The notes: a model not told the origin generated them from the letters alone. A stretch of DNA of 64,000 nt from Serinicoccus sediminis (GCF_004153545.1 NZ_SDVA01000010.1:1-64000); one strand, 5' to 3'. Positions 43,349 to 52,520 are shown, counted from the stretch's first letter. Numbers and translations: made by a program.

Positions 43349-43897
43349 GTGCTGGCCGGGCCGACGGCGGTCGGCAAGGGCACGGTGGCCAGCTACGTCC
43401 GCGAGCACTACCCGGAGGTGTGGCTCTCGGTCTCGGCGACCACCCGCACGCCTCGCCCCGGCGAGGAGGAGGGACGCCACTACTTCTTCGTCGACGACGG
43501 CGAGTTCGACCGGCTCGAGACCTCGGGCCAGCTGCTGGAGTCGGCCACCGTCCACGGTCGCGCCCGGTACGGCACCCCGCGGGGACCGGTCGAGCAGGCC
43601 CTGGCGCAGGGGCGGCCGACGATGCTGGAGATCGACCTGCAGGGGGCCCGGCAGGTCCGGTCGGCCATGCCGCAGGCCCTCTTCGTCTTCCTGGCCCCGC
43701 CCAGCTGGGAGGAGCTGGTGCACCGGCTCGTGGGCCGCGGCACCGAGACGGAGGCCGAGCGGACCGCCCGGCTGGCGACCGCGCGCACCGAGCTGGCGGC
43801 GGCCGAGGAGTTCGACGTGACCATCGTCAACGACGATGTCGCCCGGGCCGCCGAGGAACTCGTATCATTGATGGTCGACCCCCGAACGAAGGACTGA
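43349..43897 (+). CDS. gmk: Guanylate kinase
   Basis: Converts GMP to GDP. P-loop [32 protein letters not shown] is the GMP-binding region; [11 protein letters not shown] and [13 protein letters not shown] lid follow. From the first standard start, GTG 43349 (AGGAG at 43332-43336), the protein has 182 residues but lacks the beginning of beta-strand 1 (RLVV of RLVVLAGP). The frame is open back to a CTG at 43295 that shares CTGA with the mihF stop, which would give 200 residues and a complete strand. The true start is uncertain. Confidence 0.9.
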   Translation: MLAGPTAVGKGTVASYVREHYPEVWLSVSATTRTPRPGEEEGRHYFFVDDGEFDRLETSGQLLESATVHGRARYGTPRGPVEQALAQGRPTMLEIDLQGARQVRSAMPQALFVFLAPPSWEELVHRLVGRGTETEAERTARLATARTELAAAEEFDVTIVNDDVARAAEELVSLMVDPRTKD

Positions 43898-43904
43898 GAC
43901 GAAC

Positions 43905-44174
43905 GTGAGTGGAACCGGCACCATCGCCCACCCCGACGGCATCACCAACCCGCCCATCGACAGCCTGCTGCAGCGCGCCGACAGCAAGTACGCGCTGGTC
44001 ATCTACGCCGCGAAGCGCGCCCGGCAGATCAACGCCTACTACTCCCAGCTGAGCGAGGGCCTGCTGGAGTACGTCGGCCCGCTCGTCGAGGCCGAGGCCA
44101 CCGACAAGCCGCTGTCCATCGCCCTGCACGAGATCGACCAGGGCAAGCTGCACACCAGCTCTCCCGAGAGCTGA
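43905..44174 (+). CDS. rpoZ: RNA polymerase omega subunit
   Basis: 89 residues. The conserved core [20 protein letters not shown] and [20 protein letters not shown] is complete, followed by [17 protein letters not shown] 43905 has GAAGGAC upstream and lies 7 bases after the gmk stop. A TATCAT sequence at 43863-43868 inside gmk could serve as an extra -10. Assists assembly of beta' into RNA polymerase. Confidence 0.97.
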   Translation: MSGTGTIAHPDGITNPPIDSLLQRADSKYALVIYAAKRARQINAYYSQLSEGLLEYVGPLVEAEATDKPLSIALHEIDQGKLHTSSPES

Positions 44175-44208
44175 CCCGGGCCTCGGGCCGGGGAGGGACG
44201 TCGACCGT

Positions 44209-45465
44209 ATGCGTGTGGTCCTGGGCGTCGCGGGAGGCATCGCCGCCTACAAGGCGTGCTCGGTCCTGCGGCTGCTGACCGAGGCCGGTCACGAGGTCAC
44301 CGTGGTGCCGACCGCGTCGGCGCTGCGCTTCGTGGGTGCCCCCACCTGGGAGGCGCTCAGCGGACGCTCCGTGGCCAGCTCGGTCTGGGAGGACGTCCCG
44401 CAGGTGCCGCACGTGCGGCTGGGCCAGCAGGCCGATCTCGTGGTCGTCGCCCCCGCCACCGCCGACCTGCTGGCGCGGGCGGCCCACGGCCTCGCGGACG
44501 ACCTGCTCACCTCGACGCTGCTCACCGCGCGGTGTCCCGTGGTGCTGGCCCCGGCCATGCATACCGAGATGTGGTTGCACGCGGCCACCGCGGCCAACGT
44601 CGAGACCCTGCGGGCGCGGGGGGTGCACGTCGTCGAGCCTGCCTCCGGGCGGCTGACGGGCGCCGACACCGGCCCGGGACGGCTCCCGGAGCCGCAGGAC
44701 ATCGTGGCCGCCGCGCTCGCCGCCGTGGGGGAGGGGGACCAGGACCGCCGGGAGCCCGGTGACCTCGAGGGCCGGCACGTCGTCGTGACCGCCGGCGGGA
44801 CCCGTGAGCCGCTCGACCCGGTCCGCTTCCTCGGCAACCGGTCCTCGGGCAAGCAGGGGTACGCGATCGCCGCGGAGGCGGCCGCACGGGGCGCCAGGGT
44901 CAGCCTGGTGAGCGCCAACGTCTCGCTCGGCGCACCGGCCGGGTGCGACGTCGTCGAGGTCGGGAGCGCGCTGGAGCTGCAGGAGGCGGTCGAGGGGCTC
45001 GTGCGCGACCGGTCCGTCGACGCGGTCGTCATGGCGGCCGCGGTCGCCGACTTCCGGCCCGCCGCCTACGCCGAGTCCAAGATCAAGAAGACGCACGGGA
45101 CGGGCGAGCCGGACGCGCCCGTCATCGAGCTGGTCCGCAACCCGGACGTCCTGGCCACGCTCGTCGCGGGGCGCGGGGGCAGCCCCCGCCCCTACCTCGT
45201 CGGTTTCGCCGCGGAGACCGGTGACGCCACCGGCGACGTCCTGTCGTTGGCGCGGGCCAAGCTGGAGCGCAAGGGCTGCGACCTGCTCGTCGCCAACGAG
45301 GTGGGGACGGACAAGACCTTCGGCCGGGACGACACGACCGTCCACCTGCTGCACCCCGGTGAGGCCGAGGCGGACACCGTCGGACCGACCACCAAGGCGC
45401 TGGTCGCCCGGGCCATCTGGGACCACGTCGCGCCAGCCCTGGGTGAGCGACCCGAGGCGGGCTGA
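44209..45465 (+). CDS. coaBC: Bifunctional CoaBC (PPC decarboxylase / PPC synthetase)
   Basis: 418 residues. The flavin-dependent CoaC half has GVAGGIAAYKACSVLRLL, the catalytic His region in PHVRLGQQADLVVVAPATAD, and APAMHTEMW; the CoaB half begins near residue 185 with VVVTAGGTREPLDPVRFLGN, has MAAAVADFRP and SKIKKT and ends with ANEVGTDKTFG. Joins cysteine to phosphopantothenate and decarboxylates the product in CoA synthesis. ATG 44209 follows GGGAGGGAC. Confidence 0.97.
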   Translation: MRVVLGVAGGIAAYKACSVLRLLTEAGHEVTVVPTASALRFVGAPTWEALSGRSVASSVWEDVPQVPHVRLGQQADLVVVAPATADLLARAAHGLADDLLTSTLLTARCPVVLAPAMHTEMWLHAATAANVETLRARGVHVVEPASGRLTGADTGPGRLPEPQDIVAAALAAVGEGDQDRREPGDLEGRHVVVTAGGTREPLDPVRFLGNRSSGKQGYAIAAEAAARGARVSLVSANVSLGAPAGCDVVEVGSALELQEAVEGLVRDRSVDAVVMAAAVADFRPAAYAESKIKKTHGTGEPDAPVIELVRNPDVLATLVAGRGGSPRPYLVGFAAETGDATGDVLSLARAKLERKGCDLLVANEVGTDKTFGRDDTTVHLLHPGEAEADTVGPTTKALVARAIWDHVAPALGERPEAG

Positions 45466-45554
45466 GCGCCGCTCTGCCGGCCAGCCGCACGCAGGAGGCC
45501 CGGGCCCTGGCCGTCGAGCGCGCCGACGCCGCGGTGCCGGGCGACGATGGGGGC

Positions 45555-46025
45555 ATGAGCCGCGTCGACGACACCGGGCCGCACCTGGGCCGCCGCACCG
45601 ACCTGTCCGGCTTCCTCTTCGGGTGCGGGATCGCGGCGTCGGTGATCGACCTGTTCCTCTTCCACCTGGTGCTGCAGTGGCACCACTTCTACGACCTGTC
45701 GACGACGCGGGTGGCCCTCACCGCCGACGGCTTCTTCCACGCCGTCGGGTGGTTCATCACCGTCTGGGGCCTGTTCCTGCTCGCTGACGTGCGCCGCCGG
45801 GCCGAGGTGGGGTGGGCCCGGTGGGCGGGCGCGGTGGTCGCGGGGGTGGGGTTCTTCCAGCTCGTCGACGGGGTGGTCAGCCACAAGCTGCTGGGCATCC
45901 ACCAGATCCGGTACGGCGTGGACCTCCTGCCCTACGACGTGACGTGGATCGGGTCCGCGGTGCTGCTGATGGTCGTCGGCCTGCTGGTCCGGCACCGGGC
46001 CGCGACCACCCGTTCCTCCTCCTGA
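45555..46025 (+). CDS. DUF2243 membrane protein
   Basis: 156 residues, four membrane helices, matching DUF2243: GFLFGCGIAASVIDLFLFH, VLQWHHFYDL, DGFFHAVGWF and DGVVSHKLLGIHQIRYGVD. The several conserved His residues near membrane faces suggest metal or haem contact, but this is unproven. ATG 45555 is used because GGGGG precedes it; a GTG at 45534 is an alternative. It stands 6 bases before the CtaG-like gene, a pairing often seen, so the two probably act together. Confidence 0.85.
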   Translation: MSRVDDTGPHLGRRTDLSGFLFGCGIAASVIDLFLFHLVLQWHHFYDLSTTRVALTADGFFHAVGWFITVWGLFLLADVRRRAEVGWARWAGAVVAGVGFFQLVDGVVSHKLLGIHQIRYGVDLLPYDVTWIGSAVLLMVVGLLVRHRAATTRSSS

Positions 46026-46031
46026 ACCGCC

Positions 46032-46907
46032 GTGCAGCACGACCACCAGCACGGCCACGACCACGGCGACGGCGACGGTCCGACGTCTTCGGTCCCGGTC
46101 GGCGGCTGGGAGGTCGCCGAGGTGCTCGTGCTCCTCGCCCTGGGGGTGGCCCTCGTCGGCTACGCCGTGGCCCGACGGGCGGCCGGGACCCGTCGTGCCT
46201 GGCCGGCACGGCGGACCCTCTGCTGGTCCGCCGGGGTGCTCTGTGCCGGTGCCGGGCTCGTGGGCCCGGTCGCCACGGCCGCGCGCACCAGCTTCACCGC
46301 GCACATGGCGGCGCACCTGCTGGTCGGGATGCTCGCGCCGCTGCTGCTGGTGCTCGGCGCGCCGGTGACCCTGGCGCTGCGCGCCCTCCCGGTGACCGGC
46401 GCGCGGCGTCTGACGCGCCTGCTGCGCACCGTGCCCGTGCGGGTCGCGACGCAGCCCGTGGTGGCCGGCATCATGAGCGCGGGAGGCCTGTGGGTGCTCT
46501 ACACCACCGGCCTCTATCCGCTCATGCACGGCTCCGTCCTGGTGCACGCGCTGGTGCACGCCCACGTCCTGGTGTGGGGCTACGCCTTCACCGCGTCCCT
46601 CGTCGGGGTGGACCCGGACCCGCACCGGTCCTCGGTCGTCGTCCGCTCGGGCGTGCTGGTCGGCTTCGTCGCGGCGCACTCGGTCCTGGCCCGGTGGCTC
46701 TACGCCCACCCTCCGGCCGGGGTCGAGGCCGTCGACGGCCGCACGGGCGCCCAGCTGATGTACTACGGCGGCGACGTCGTGGACGTCCTGCTCATCGTGC
46801 TCCTCCTGCACGGCTGGTACGTCTCCGTGCGGCCCCGAGGCGCCCTGCGCTCCACCCTCGTCCCCGCAGCGCCGAACCGTCCGGGGCCTGTCCGGGGTGA
46901 CCCGTAG
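46032..46907 (+). CDS. CtaG/caa3-type cytochrome c oxidase assembly protein
   Basis: 291 residues with about seven membrane helices and a His-rich N-terminus ([15 protein letters not shown]) that looks metal-binding. Family segments: [40 protein letters not shown] and [18 protein letters not shown]. The family helps copper insertion into oxidase. No oxidase subunit genes are nearby. GTG 46032 is 6 bases after the DUF2243 stop. Its own TAG stop is the first half of the metK -10 element. The pair interrupts the coaBC-metK order. Confidence 0.85.
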   Translation: MQHDHQHGHDHGDGDGPTSSVPVGGWEVAEVLVLLALGVALVGYAVARRAAGTRRAWPARRTLCWSAGVLCAGAGLVGPVATAARTSFTAHMAAHLLVGMLAPLLLVLGAPVTLALRALPVTGARRLTRLLRTVPVRVATQPVVAGIMSAGGLWVLYTTGLYPLMHGSVLVHALVHAHVLVWGYAFTASLVGVDPDPHRSSVVVRSGVLVGFVAAHSVLARWLYAHPPAGVEAVDGRTGAQLMYYGGDVVDVLLIVLLLHGWYVSVRPRGALRSTLVPAAPNRPGPVRGDP

Positions 46908-46910
46908 ACT
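46905..46910 (+). promoter_or_regulatory. -10 element of metK
   Basis: TAGACT, whose TAG is the stop codon of the CtaG-like gene. The resulting leader of about 35 bases holds GAAGGAG at 46938-46944 before ATG 46952 and has no room for a SAM riboswitch. Confidence 0.6.
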
Positions 46911-46951
46911 CACCGGGTCAGTCAGCAGCCGCTGCCCCGAAGGAGTCGTGC

Positions 46952-48166
46952 ATGATCCGCCTGTTCACCTCGGAGTCCGTGACCGAGGGCCACCCCGACA
47001 AGATCTGCGACCAGATCAGCGACGCCATCCTCGACGACCTGCTGGCCCAGGACCCGCAGTCGCGGGTCGCGGTGGAGACCATGGTGACGACCGGGCTGGT
47101 GCACGTGGCCGGCGAGGTGCGCACCCAGGGCTACGCCAACATCGCGCAGCTCGTGCGGCAGACCATCCTGGACATCGGCTACGACAACTCGCACAAGGGT
47201 TTCGACGGCCGCACCTGCGGGGTGGAGATCTCCATCGGCGACCAGTCGATCGACATCGCCACCGGGGTGGACGACGCGGTGCTCAGCCGGGGGTCGACCG
47301 ACGCCGACCCCTACGACCAGCAGGGCGCGGGAGACCAGGGCCTCATGTTCGGCTACGCCTGCGACGACACCCCCGAGCTCATGCCCCTCCCCGCCTTCCT
47401 CGCCCACCGCCTGGCCGAGCAGCTGGCCGCCGTCCGCAGGAGCGGTGAGCTCGACTACCTGCGGCCGGACGGCAAGACGCAGGTCACCATCGCCTACGAC
47501 GGGGACACCGCCGTGCGGCTGGACACCGTCGTGCTGTCCACCCAGCACGCGACCGGCATCGACCTGGCCGACCAGCTCACCCCGGACATCCGCGAACGCG
47601 TCATCACCCCGGTGCTGGAGCAGGCGCACGAGGCGGGCGTCCAGCTCAAGACCGACGGCTACCGCATGCTCGTCAACCCGACCGGCGTCTTCACCATCGG
47701 CGGTCCGATGGGCGACGCCGGGCTCACCGGCCGCAAGGTCATCGTCGACACCTACGGCGGCATGGCCCGGCACGGTGGCGGGGCGTTCTCCGGCAAGGAC
47801 CCGTCCAAGGTCGACCGCAGCGCGGCCTACGCCATGCGCTGGGTGGCCAAGAACGTCGTGGCCGCCGGGCTGGCCCGGCGGTGCGAGATCCAGGTGGCCT
47901 ACGCCATCGGCTACCCCCACCCGGTCGGGCTCTACGTCGAGACCTTCGGGACCGAGAGCGTGCCCGTGGAGTCGATCCAGCGGGCCGTGACCCAGGTGTT
48001 CGACCTGCGTCCCGCCGCCCTCGTCGACCAGCTCGACCTCCTGCGTCCCATCTACCGTCCCACCGCGGCCTACGGCCACTTCGGCCGGACCCAGGCTCCG
48101 GGGCTGGTCGACGGCTTCACCTGGGAGCGGCTGGACCGCGTGGACGCGCTGCGCTCCGCGGTCTGA
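46952..48166 (+). CDS. metK: S-adenosylmethionine synthetase
   Basis: 404 residues, forms SAM from methionine and [23 protein letters not shown] at the N-terminus, [20 protein letters not shown], the [15 protein letters not shown] loop, [30 protein letters not shown], and [16 protein letters not shown] are all present. Full length with a normal C-terminus. Followed after 13 bases by priA. Confidence 0.98.
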   Translation: MIRLFTSESVTEGHPDKICDQISDAILDDLLAQDPQSRVAVETMVTTGLVHVAGEVRTQGYANIAQLVRQTILDIGYDNSHKGFDGRTCGVEISIGDQSIDIATGVDDAVLSRGSTDADPYDQQGAGDQGLMFGYACDDTPELMPLPAFLAHRLAEQLAAVRRSGELDYLRPDGKTQVTIAYDGDTAVRLDTVVLSTQHATGIDLADQLTPDIRERVITPVLEQAHEAGVQLKTDGYRMLVNPTGVFTIGGPMGDAGLTGRKVIVDTYGGMARHGGGAFSGKDPSKVDRSAAYAMRWVAKNVVAAGLARRCEIQVAYAIGYPHPVGLYVETFGTESVPVESIQRAVTQVFDLRPAALVDQLDLLRPIYRPTAAYGHFGRTQAPGLVDGFTWERLDRVDALRSAV

Positions 48167-48179
48167 GACGCCGGGCGGG

Positions 48180-50255
48180 ATGAGCGAGCAGCTCGAGCTG
48201 GTCCCCGCGCCCACCGGCGGCGCCCCCCGCCGGCGCGCGCGCACCCCCGCGTCCGACGTGCCCCTGGCAGCAGAGGACCCGGTGGCCACCGTGCTGGTGG
48301 ACACCCCGCTCGCCCACCTCGACCGGCCGTTCGAGTACGCCGTGCCGGCCGACCTCGCGCAGACCGCCCGTCCCGGCGTCCGGGTCCGGGTCCGCTTCGC
48401 CGGCCGGGACCACGACGGGTTCCTGCTGTCGCGGACCTCGACGGCCGAGCACACCGGCCGCCTGGCCCCGTTGCGCTCGGTCGTCAGCCCGGAACCGGTG
48501 CTGACACCCGAGGTGCTGGCGCTGGCCCGGCAGGTCGCCGACCACTACGGCGGCACCCTGGCCGACACGGTGCGGCTCGCCGTGCCGCCGCGGCACGCCC
48601 GCGCGGAGCGCTCGGTGCCCCCGGCCGGCGAGGCGGCCGACCGGCGGCTGCCCGACGGCGGGTGGGAGCAGGTGTGGGCGCCCTACCCCGCGGGCGCGGC
48701 TCTGCTGCGCCGGCTCCGGGCCGGCGAGGCGCCGGCCGCGGCCTGGCTGGCCCTGCCCGGCATGCCGCCCGAGGGCGACTGGCCCCGTGCCGTCGCCGCC
48801 GCGGTCCGGGAGACGCTGCTCGGCGGGCGGGGGTCCCTGGTCGTGCTGCCGGACCGACGCGACGTGGAGCGGGTGCTGCCCGCGATCGTCGACGCCGTGG
48901 GGGAGCAGGAGGTGGTGCGGCTCACCGCGGACCTGGGGCCGGAGGCCCGCTACGCCGCCTTCCTGCGGGCGTTGCGCGGCCACGCGAGGGTGGTCGTGGG
49001 CACCCGGGCCAGTGCCTTCGCCCCCGTGCGCGACCTCGGGCTGGTGGTCTGCTGGGACGAGGGGGACGACCTGCACCAGGAACCGCGGGCGCCCTACCCG
49101 CACGCCCGCGAGACGTTGCGCCTCCGCGCCCGCGACCAGGGCGCCGGGCTGCTGCTCGGCGGGTTCACCCGCAGCGTCGCCGTGCAGCGCCGGGTCGCGG
49201 ACGGGGAGCTGGCGACGGTGGTCGCCGCGCACGACGTGCTGCGCCAGCAGGCGCCCAGCGTGGTGGTGGGCGGCGAGGGGCACCAGGAGGACCGCGACGC
49301 CGCCGCCCGCACCGCACGGCTGCCGGGCGTGGCCGTGCGGGCGTTGCGGTCCGGGCTCGAGCGCGGCCCGGTCCTCGTGCAGGTGCCCCGGCAGGGGTAT
49401 GTCCTGGGGCTGGCCTGCCAGGACTGCCGCGCCCGGCTGCGGTGCGGGGTCTGCCACGGCCCGGTGGGGGCGGGCGACCGCCGGTCCGCGGCGTCCTGCC
49501 GGTGGTGCGGCACCGAGCTCGCCGCGGACCACCCCTGCGAGGAGTGCGGCTCGCGGCGGCGGCGGACGACCGGGGTGGGGGACCGGCGCACCGCGGAGGA
49601 GCTGGGCCGGGCCTTCCCCGGCACGCGGGTGGTGTCCTCCGGCGGCGACCACGTCGTGGACGAGGTGGACGGGGCACCCGCCCTCGTCGTCGCGACCCCC
49701 GGTGCCGAGCCGTGGTGCCCGGCGGGCTATGCCGCGGTGGTCCTCGTGGACGGCTGGCGGCTGCTGGAGCGGGCCTCGCTCGACGCGGCCCAGGAGGCGC
49801 TGCGCCGGTGGTGCGGGGCCGCGGCCCTGGCCCGCCCGGCGACCACGCAGGGGCGTCGCGCGGTCGGGGTCGTCCTCTGCGGCGTCCCCCCGCACGGGTC
49901 CGTCCCGGCGGTGGAGGCTCTGGTGCGCTGGGACCCGGCGTGGCTGGCGGACCGGGAGCTCGCCGACCGCGCCGAGCTCGGCCTTCCCCCGCTCGTGCGG
50001 CACGTCGAGGTCTCCGGACCGACCGGCGCGGTCGACGAGGTGGGCCGGACGCTGGTCGCGGCGGGCCTGCACCTGCTCGGGACCCTGCGTTCCGACGACG
50101 GCCCGGACACGGACCCGCAGCCGCGGGTGCGGGCCACGCTGCGGCAGGGCACGGGGGAGGCCGCACGGGCGGTCCGGGCGGTTCGGGCCGACCGCAGCGC
50201 CCGCAAGGCGCAGGACGTCGTGCGCATCCGGATGGACGCCGACGGGGCGGTCTGA
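48180..50255 (+). CDS. priA: PriA-like primosomal protein, apparently helicase-deficient
   Basis: 691 residues. The N-terminal 3'-DNA-binding domain (VLVDTPLAHLDRPFEYAVPA, residues 39-58, onward) and the zinc-binding insert with eight Cys (CQDCRARLRCGVCHG, CRWCG, CEECGS; residues about 413-456) are kept. The Walker A expected at GxTGSGKT is replaced by LALPGMPPEGDWP, the DExH box reads CWDEGDDLH, and helicase motifs V/VI are degenerate. Actinobacterial PriA proteins of this kind are annotated as probable replication-restart proteins without helicase activity. Starts at ATG 48180 with GGGCGGG upstream. Confidence 0.92.
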   Translation: MSEQLELVPAPTGGAPRRRARTPASDVPLAAEDPVATVLVDTPLAHLDRPFEYAVPADLAQTARPGVRVRVRFAGRDHDGFLLSRTSTAEHTGRLAPLRSVVSPEPVLTPEVLALARQVADHYGGTLADTVRLAVPPRHARAERSVPPAGEAADRRLPDGGWEQVWAPYPAGAALLRRLRAGEAPAAAWLALPGMPPEGDWPRAVAAAVRETLLGGRGSLVVLPDRRDVERVLPAIVDAVGEQEVVRLTADLGPEARYAAFLRALRGHARVVVGTRASAFAPVRDLGLVVCWDEGDDLHQEPRAPYPHARETLRLRARDQGAGLLLGGFTRSVAVQRRVADGELATVVAAHDVLRQQAPSVVVGGEGHQEDRDAAARTARLPGVAVRALRSGLERGPVLVQVPRQGYVLGLACQDCRARLRCGVCHGPVGAGDRRSAASCRWCGTELAADHPCEECGSRRRRTTGVGDRRTAEELGRAFPGTRVVSSGGDHVVDEVDGAPALVVATPGAEPWCPAGYAAVVLVDGWRLLERASLDAAQEALRRWCGAAALARPATTQGRRAVGVVLCGVPPHGSVPAVEALVRWDPAWLADRELADRAELGLPPLVRHVEVSGPTGAVDEVGRTLVAAGLHLLGTLRSDDGPDTDPQPRVRATLRQGTGEAARAVRAVRADRSARKAQDVVRIRMDADGAV

Positions 50256-50260
50256 GGGCC

Positions 50261-50274
50261 CACGGCAGGCCGTG
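50261..50274 (+). terminator. Small hairpin after priA
   Basis: CACGGC-AG-GCCGTG is a perfect 6-bp stem 5 bases after the priA stop. There is no U tract and the stem is short, so at most a weak terminator. Confidence 0.35.
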
Positions 50275-50280
50275 CGGCAC

Positions 50281-50295
50281 TTGACGTGGCGTCAG
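50281..50295. promoter_or_regulatory. Palindromic operator candidate of the peptide ABC operon
   Basis: TTGACGTGGCGTCAG contains the inverted repeat TGACG-TGG-CGTCA and matches the site at 14246-14260 at 13 of 15 positions. Its first six bases TTGACG would also serve as a -35 element. It lies 174 bases before the TTG start of the binding protein. The rest of the 214-base gap holds AAAAGGGTAACGATCGCG (50310-50327), a run of eight C, and the strong ribosome site AGGAGG. Confidence 0.5.
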
Positions 50296-50468
50296 TCCTA
50301 CGGAAGTCTCAAAAGGGTAACGATCGCGTCACCGTGTGGGCACGGTGGTGGCGTCGGGCGCAGCCGCGTGCCTAAGTTGCATCTGCAACCCCCCCCGGTG
50401 CGTCACCAGAGCATGCGGTGGACCACGACGGTCCACCCCCGCGAGACGCCCATTCACTAGGAGGAACA

Positions 50469-52334
50469 TTGAAGATCAGGCGCGCGACCATGGCCGTCGT
50501 GGCCGCCGGTGCCCTGGCGCTGGCCGGCTGCACGTCCGACTCCGGGTCGGAGGACTCCGACACCGCGGCCGAGGGCGGCGGCGGCGAGGAGGACATGTCC
50601 GGGGAGACCGGTGACTCCGGCGAGGGCTCGGAGGACTCCGAGGACATGGGCGGCGAGGAGGGCGACACCGCCCGCGCCGACCTGGGTGACGTCACCCCCA
50701 ACGACGACTCGGTCTCCTTCTCCAGCGGTGCCGAGGAGTACAACGCCTACAACGGCAACACCGCGGCGACGAACTCGACCTACAACGCGGTCGTCAACAA
50801 CCAGCTGCAGTCCGGCTTCTGGTACTGGGGCACCGACGGCACCATCTACCCGAACGAGTGGTTCGGCTCCTACGAGAAGACCTCCGACGACCCGCTGACC
50901 GTCGAGTACACGATCTCCGACGACGCGGTGTGGTCCGACGGGACCCCCATCACCTCCAACGACTTCCTGCTCGACTGGGCGTCGACCAACCCCGAGTCCA
51001 TGGGTGGCGCCGAGGAGCTCGGCTTCGACCCGGTCTCGACCTGGTCGACCTACGCCACCGAGGGTCTCGAGACCGAGCCGGGCTCCAAGGAGTTCACCGT
51101 CGTCTACCCCGAGCCCTACCCGGACTGGGAGATCGCGGTCTCCGGTCCGCTGCCGGCGCACGTCGCGGCCGAGCAGGCCGGCCTGGAGCCGGACGAGCTC
51201 GCCCAGGCGATCCTCGACGGCGACGCCGAGACGGTCTCGCAGGTGTCCGAGTTCTGGAACACCGGCTGGCTGTTCCCGAACTACCAGGTCGAGGACGAGG
51301 CGCTGGTGCCCTCCTCGGGCCCGTACACCCTCGAGGGCGCGGCCTGGGAGAGCGGCAACCAGCTCGCGCTGGTGCCGAACGAGAACTTCTTCGGCCCGAT
51401 GCCGGCGACCGGCAACCTGGTCTACAAGTTCGCCGCCCCGGAGACCCACGTCCAGGCTCTGCAGAACGGTGACATCAACGTCATCGAGCCGCAGGCCACG
51501 GTCGACACCCGCCAGCAGCTCGAGGGCATGGGCGACATGGTCGCGGTCGAGGACAACCAGCAGATGACCTGGGAGCACCTGGACTTCAACTTCGCCGAGA
51601 GCTCGGTCTTCAGCGACGAGAACGGTGGCCTGGCCGCCCGTGAGGCGTTCGCCATGTGCGTCCCGCGGCAGAACATCATCGACAACCTCATCGCGCCGAT
51701 CGCCGAGGACGCCCAGGTGCTCAACGCCCGCGAGCGCTTCCCGTTCATGGAGGACTACCAGGAGCTCGTGGACGCGTCCTACGACGGCCGTTACGACGAG
51801 GTCGACATCGAGGGCGCCTCGGCCAAGCTCGAGGAGGCCGGCCTGGACAACCCCGAGGTCCGCATCGGCTACTCGGCGCCCAACCAGCGCCGCACCGAGC
51901 AGGTCGCCCAGATCAAGTCCTCGTGCGACGAGGCCGGCTTCAACATCGTCGACGCCGGCAACCCGGACTTCTTCGAGGCCGGTGGCACGCTGGAGTCCGG
52001 CGACTGGGAGGTCGCGCTGTTCGCCTGGGCCGGCTCGGGCCAGATCGCCTCGGGTGAGCCGATCTACTCGACCGGTGGCTCGCAGAACTTCGGCGGCTTC
52101 TCCAACGAGGAGGTCGACGCCGCCTGGGACACCCTGGCCAGCTCGGTCGACCCCGAGGTCCACATGGAGCAGCTGAAGGTCATCGAGAAGGCGCTGTGGG
52201 ACGAGCTGTACGGCATCCCGCTGTTCACCCACCCGGGCATCGTCGGCTACGACAGCACCCTGGAGAACGTCCGGCCGACCTCGGTCCAGACCGGTGTCTC
52301 CTGGAACGCCGACCAGTGGGTCCGCGCCAGCTGA
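50469..52334 (+). CDS. Family 5 (oligopeptide-type) ABC substrate-binding lipoprotein
   Basis: 621 residues. TTG 50469 is chosen because AGGAGG (50459-50464) lies 4 bases upstream and the resulting KIRRATMAVVAAGALALAGC is a complete lipoprotein signal with lipobox LAGC. A 50-residue linker very rich in Asp, Glu, Gly and Ser follows, then the SBP_bac_5 fold: LTVEYTISDDAVWSDGTPIT, GSGPYTLEGA-type region, LVPNENFFGP and RREAFAMCV-like helix. Binds peptides, or possibly nickel or opines, outside the membrane. First gene of the operon, set off by a strong hairpin from the permeases. Confidence 0.92.
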   Translation: MKIRRATMAVVAAGALALAGCTSDSGSEDSDTAAEGGGGEEDMSGETGDSGEGSEDSEDMGGEEGDTARADLGDVTPNDDSVSFSSGAEEYNAYNGNTAATNSTYNAVVNNQLQSGFWYWGTDGTIYPNEWFGSYEKTSDDPLTVEYTISDDAVWSDGTPITSNDFLLDWASTNPESMGGAEELGFDPVSTWSTYATEGLETEPGSKEFTVVYPEPYPDWEIAVSGPLPAHVAAEQAGLEPDELAQAILDGDAETVSQVSEFWNTGWLFPNYQVEDEALVPSSGPYTLEGAAWESGNQLALVPNENFFGPMPATGNLVYKFAAPETHVQALQNGDINVIEPQATVDTRQQLEGMGDMVAVEDNQQMTWEHLDFNFAESSVFSDENGGLAAREAFAMCVPRQNIIDNLIAPIAEDAQVLNARERFPFMEDYQELVDASYDGRYDEVDIEGASAKLEEAGLDNPEVRIGYSAPNQRRTEQVAQIKSSCDEAGFNIVDAGNPDFFEAGGTLESGDWEVALFAWAGSGQIASGEPIYSTGGSQNFGGFSNEEVDAAWDTLASSVDPEVHMEQLKVIEKALWDELYGIPLFTHPGIVGYDSTLENVRPTSVQTGVSWNADQWVRAS

Positions 52335-52385
52335 GCCGCCTCAGGTCACGGTGAGCACCGCCTCGTACCGTCGACCGCCACGCTG

Positions 52386-52418
52386 AGGGGCGGGAGGGCA
52401 TCATGCCCTCCCGCCCCT
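52386..52418 (+). terminator. Strong hairpin between binding protein and permease genes
   Basis: AGGGGCGGGAGGGCAT (52386-52401) is the exact reverse complement of 52403-52418, giving 16 perfect pairs (about 13-14 usable with a small loop). No U tract follows. It may end most transcripts or protect the binding-protein mRNA from decay, so that binding protein is made in excess over permease, as is usual for ABC importers. Confidence 0.7.
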
Positions 52419-52520
52419 GGCATGTCCCCACCCTGCCCCGGGTCCCGTCCGGCTCGCACAGGACAGAAGACCCGCGACACGCCGCCCAGGTTGCCGTAGC
52501 CCCGACTCAGCGTCAGGGGT

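Noticed and set aside
46911-46951. Possible SAM riboswitch before metK
   Set aside because: The leader from the -10 to the start is only about 40 bases with a plain ribosome site and no paired core.
50684-50697. Perfect 14-bp palindrome GGGTGACGTCACCC resembling the TGACGT operators
   Set aside because: It lies inside the binding-protein coding sequence and is fully explained by the codons for Gly-Asp-Val-Thr-Pro; no promoter context.
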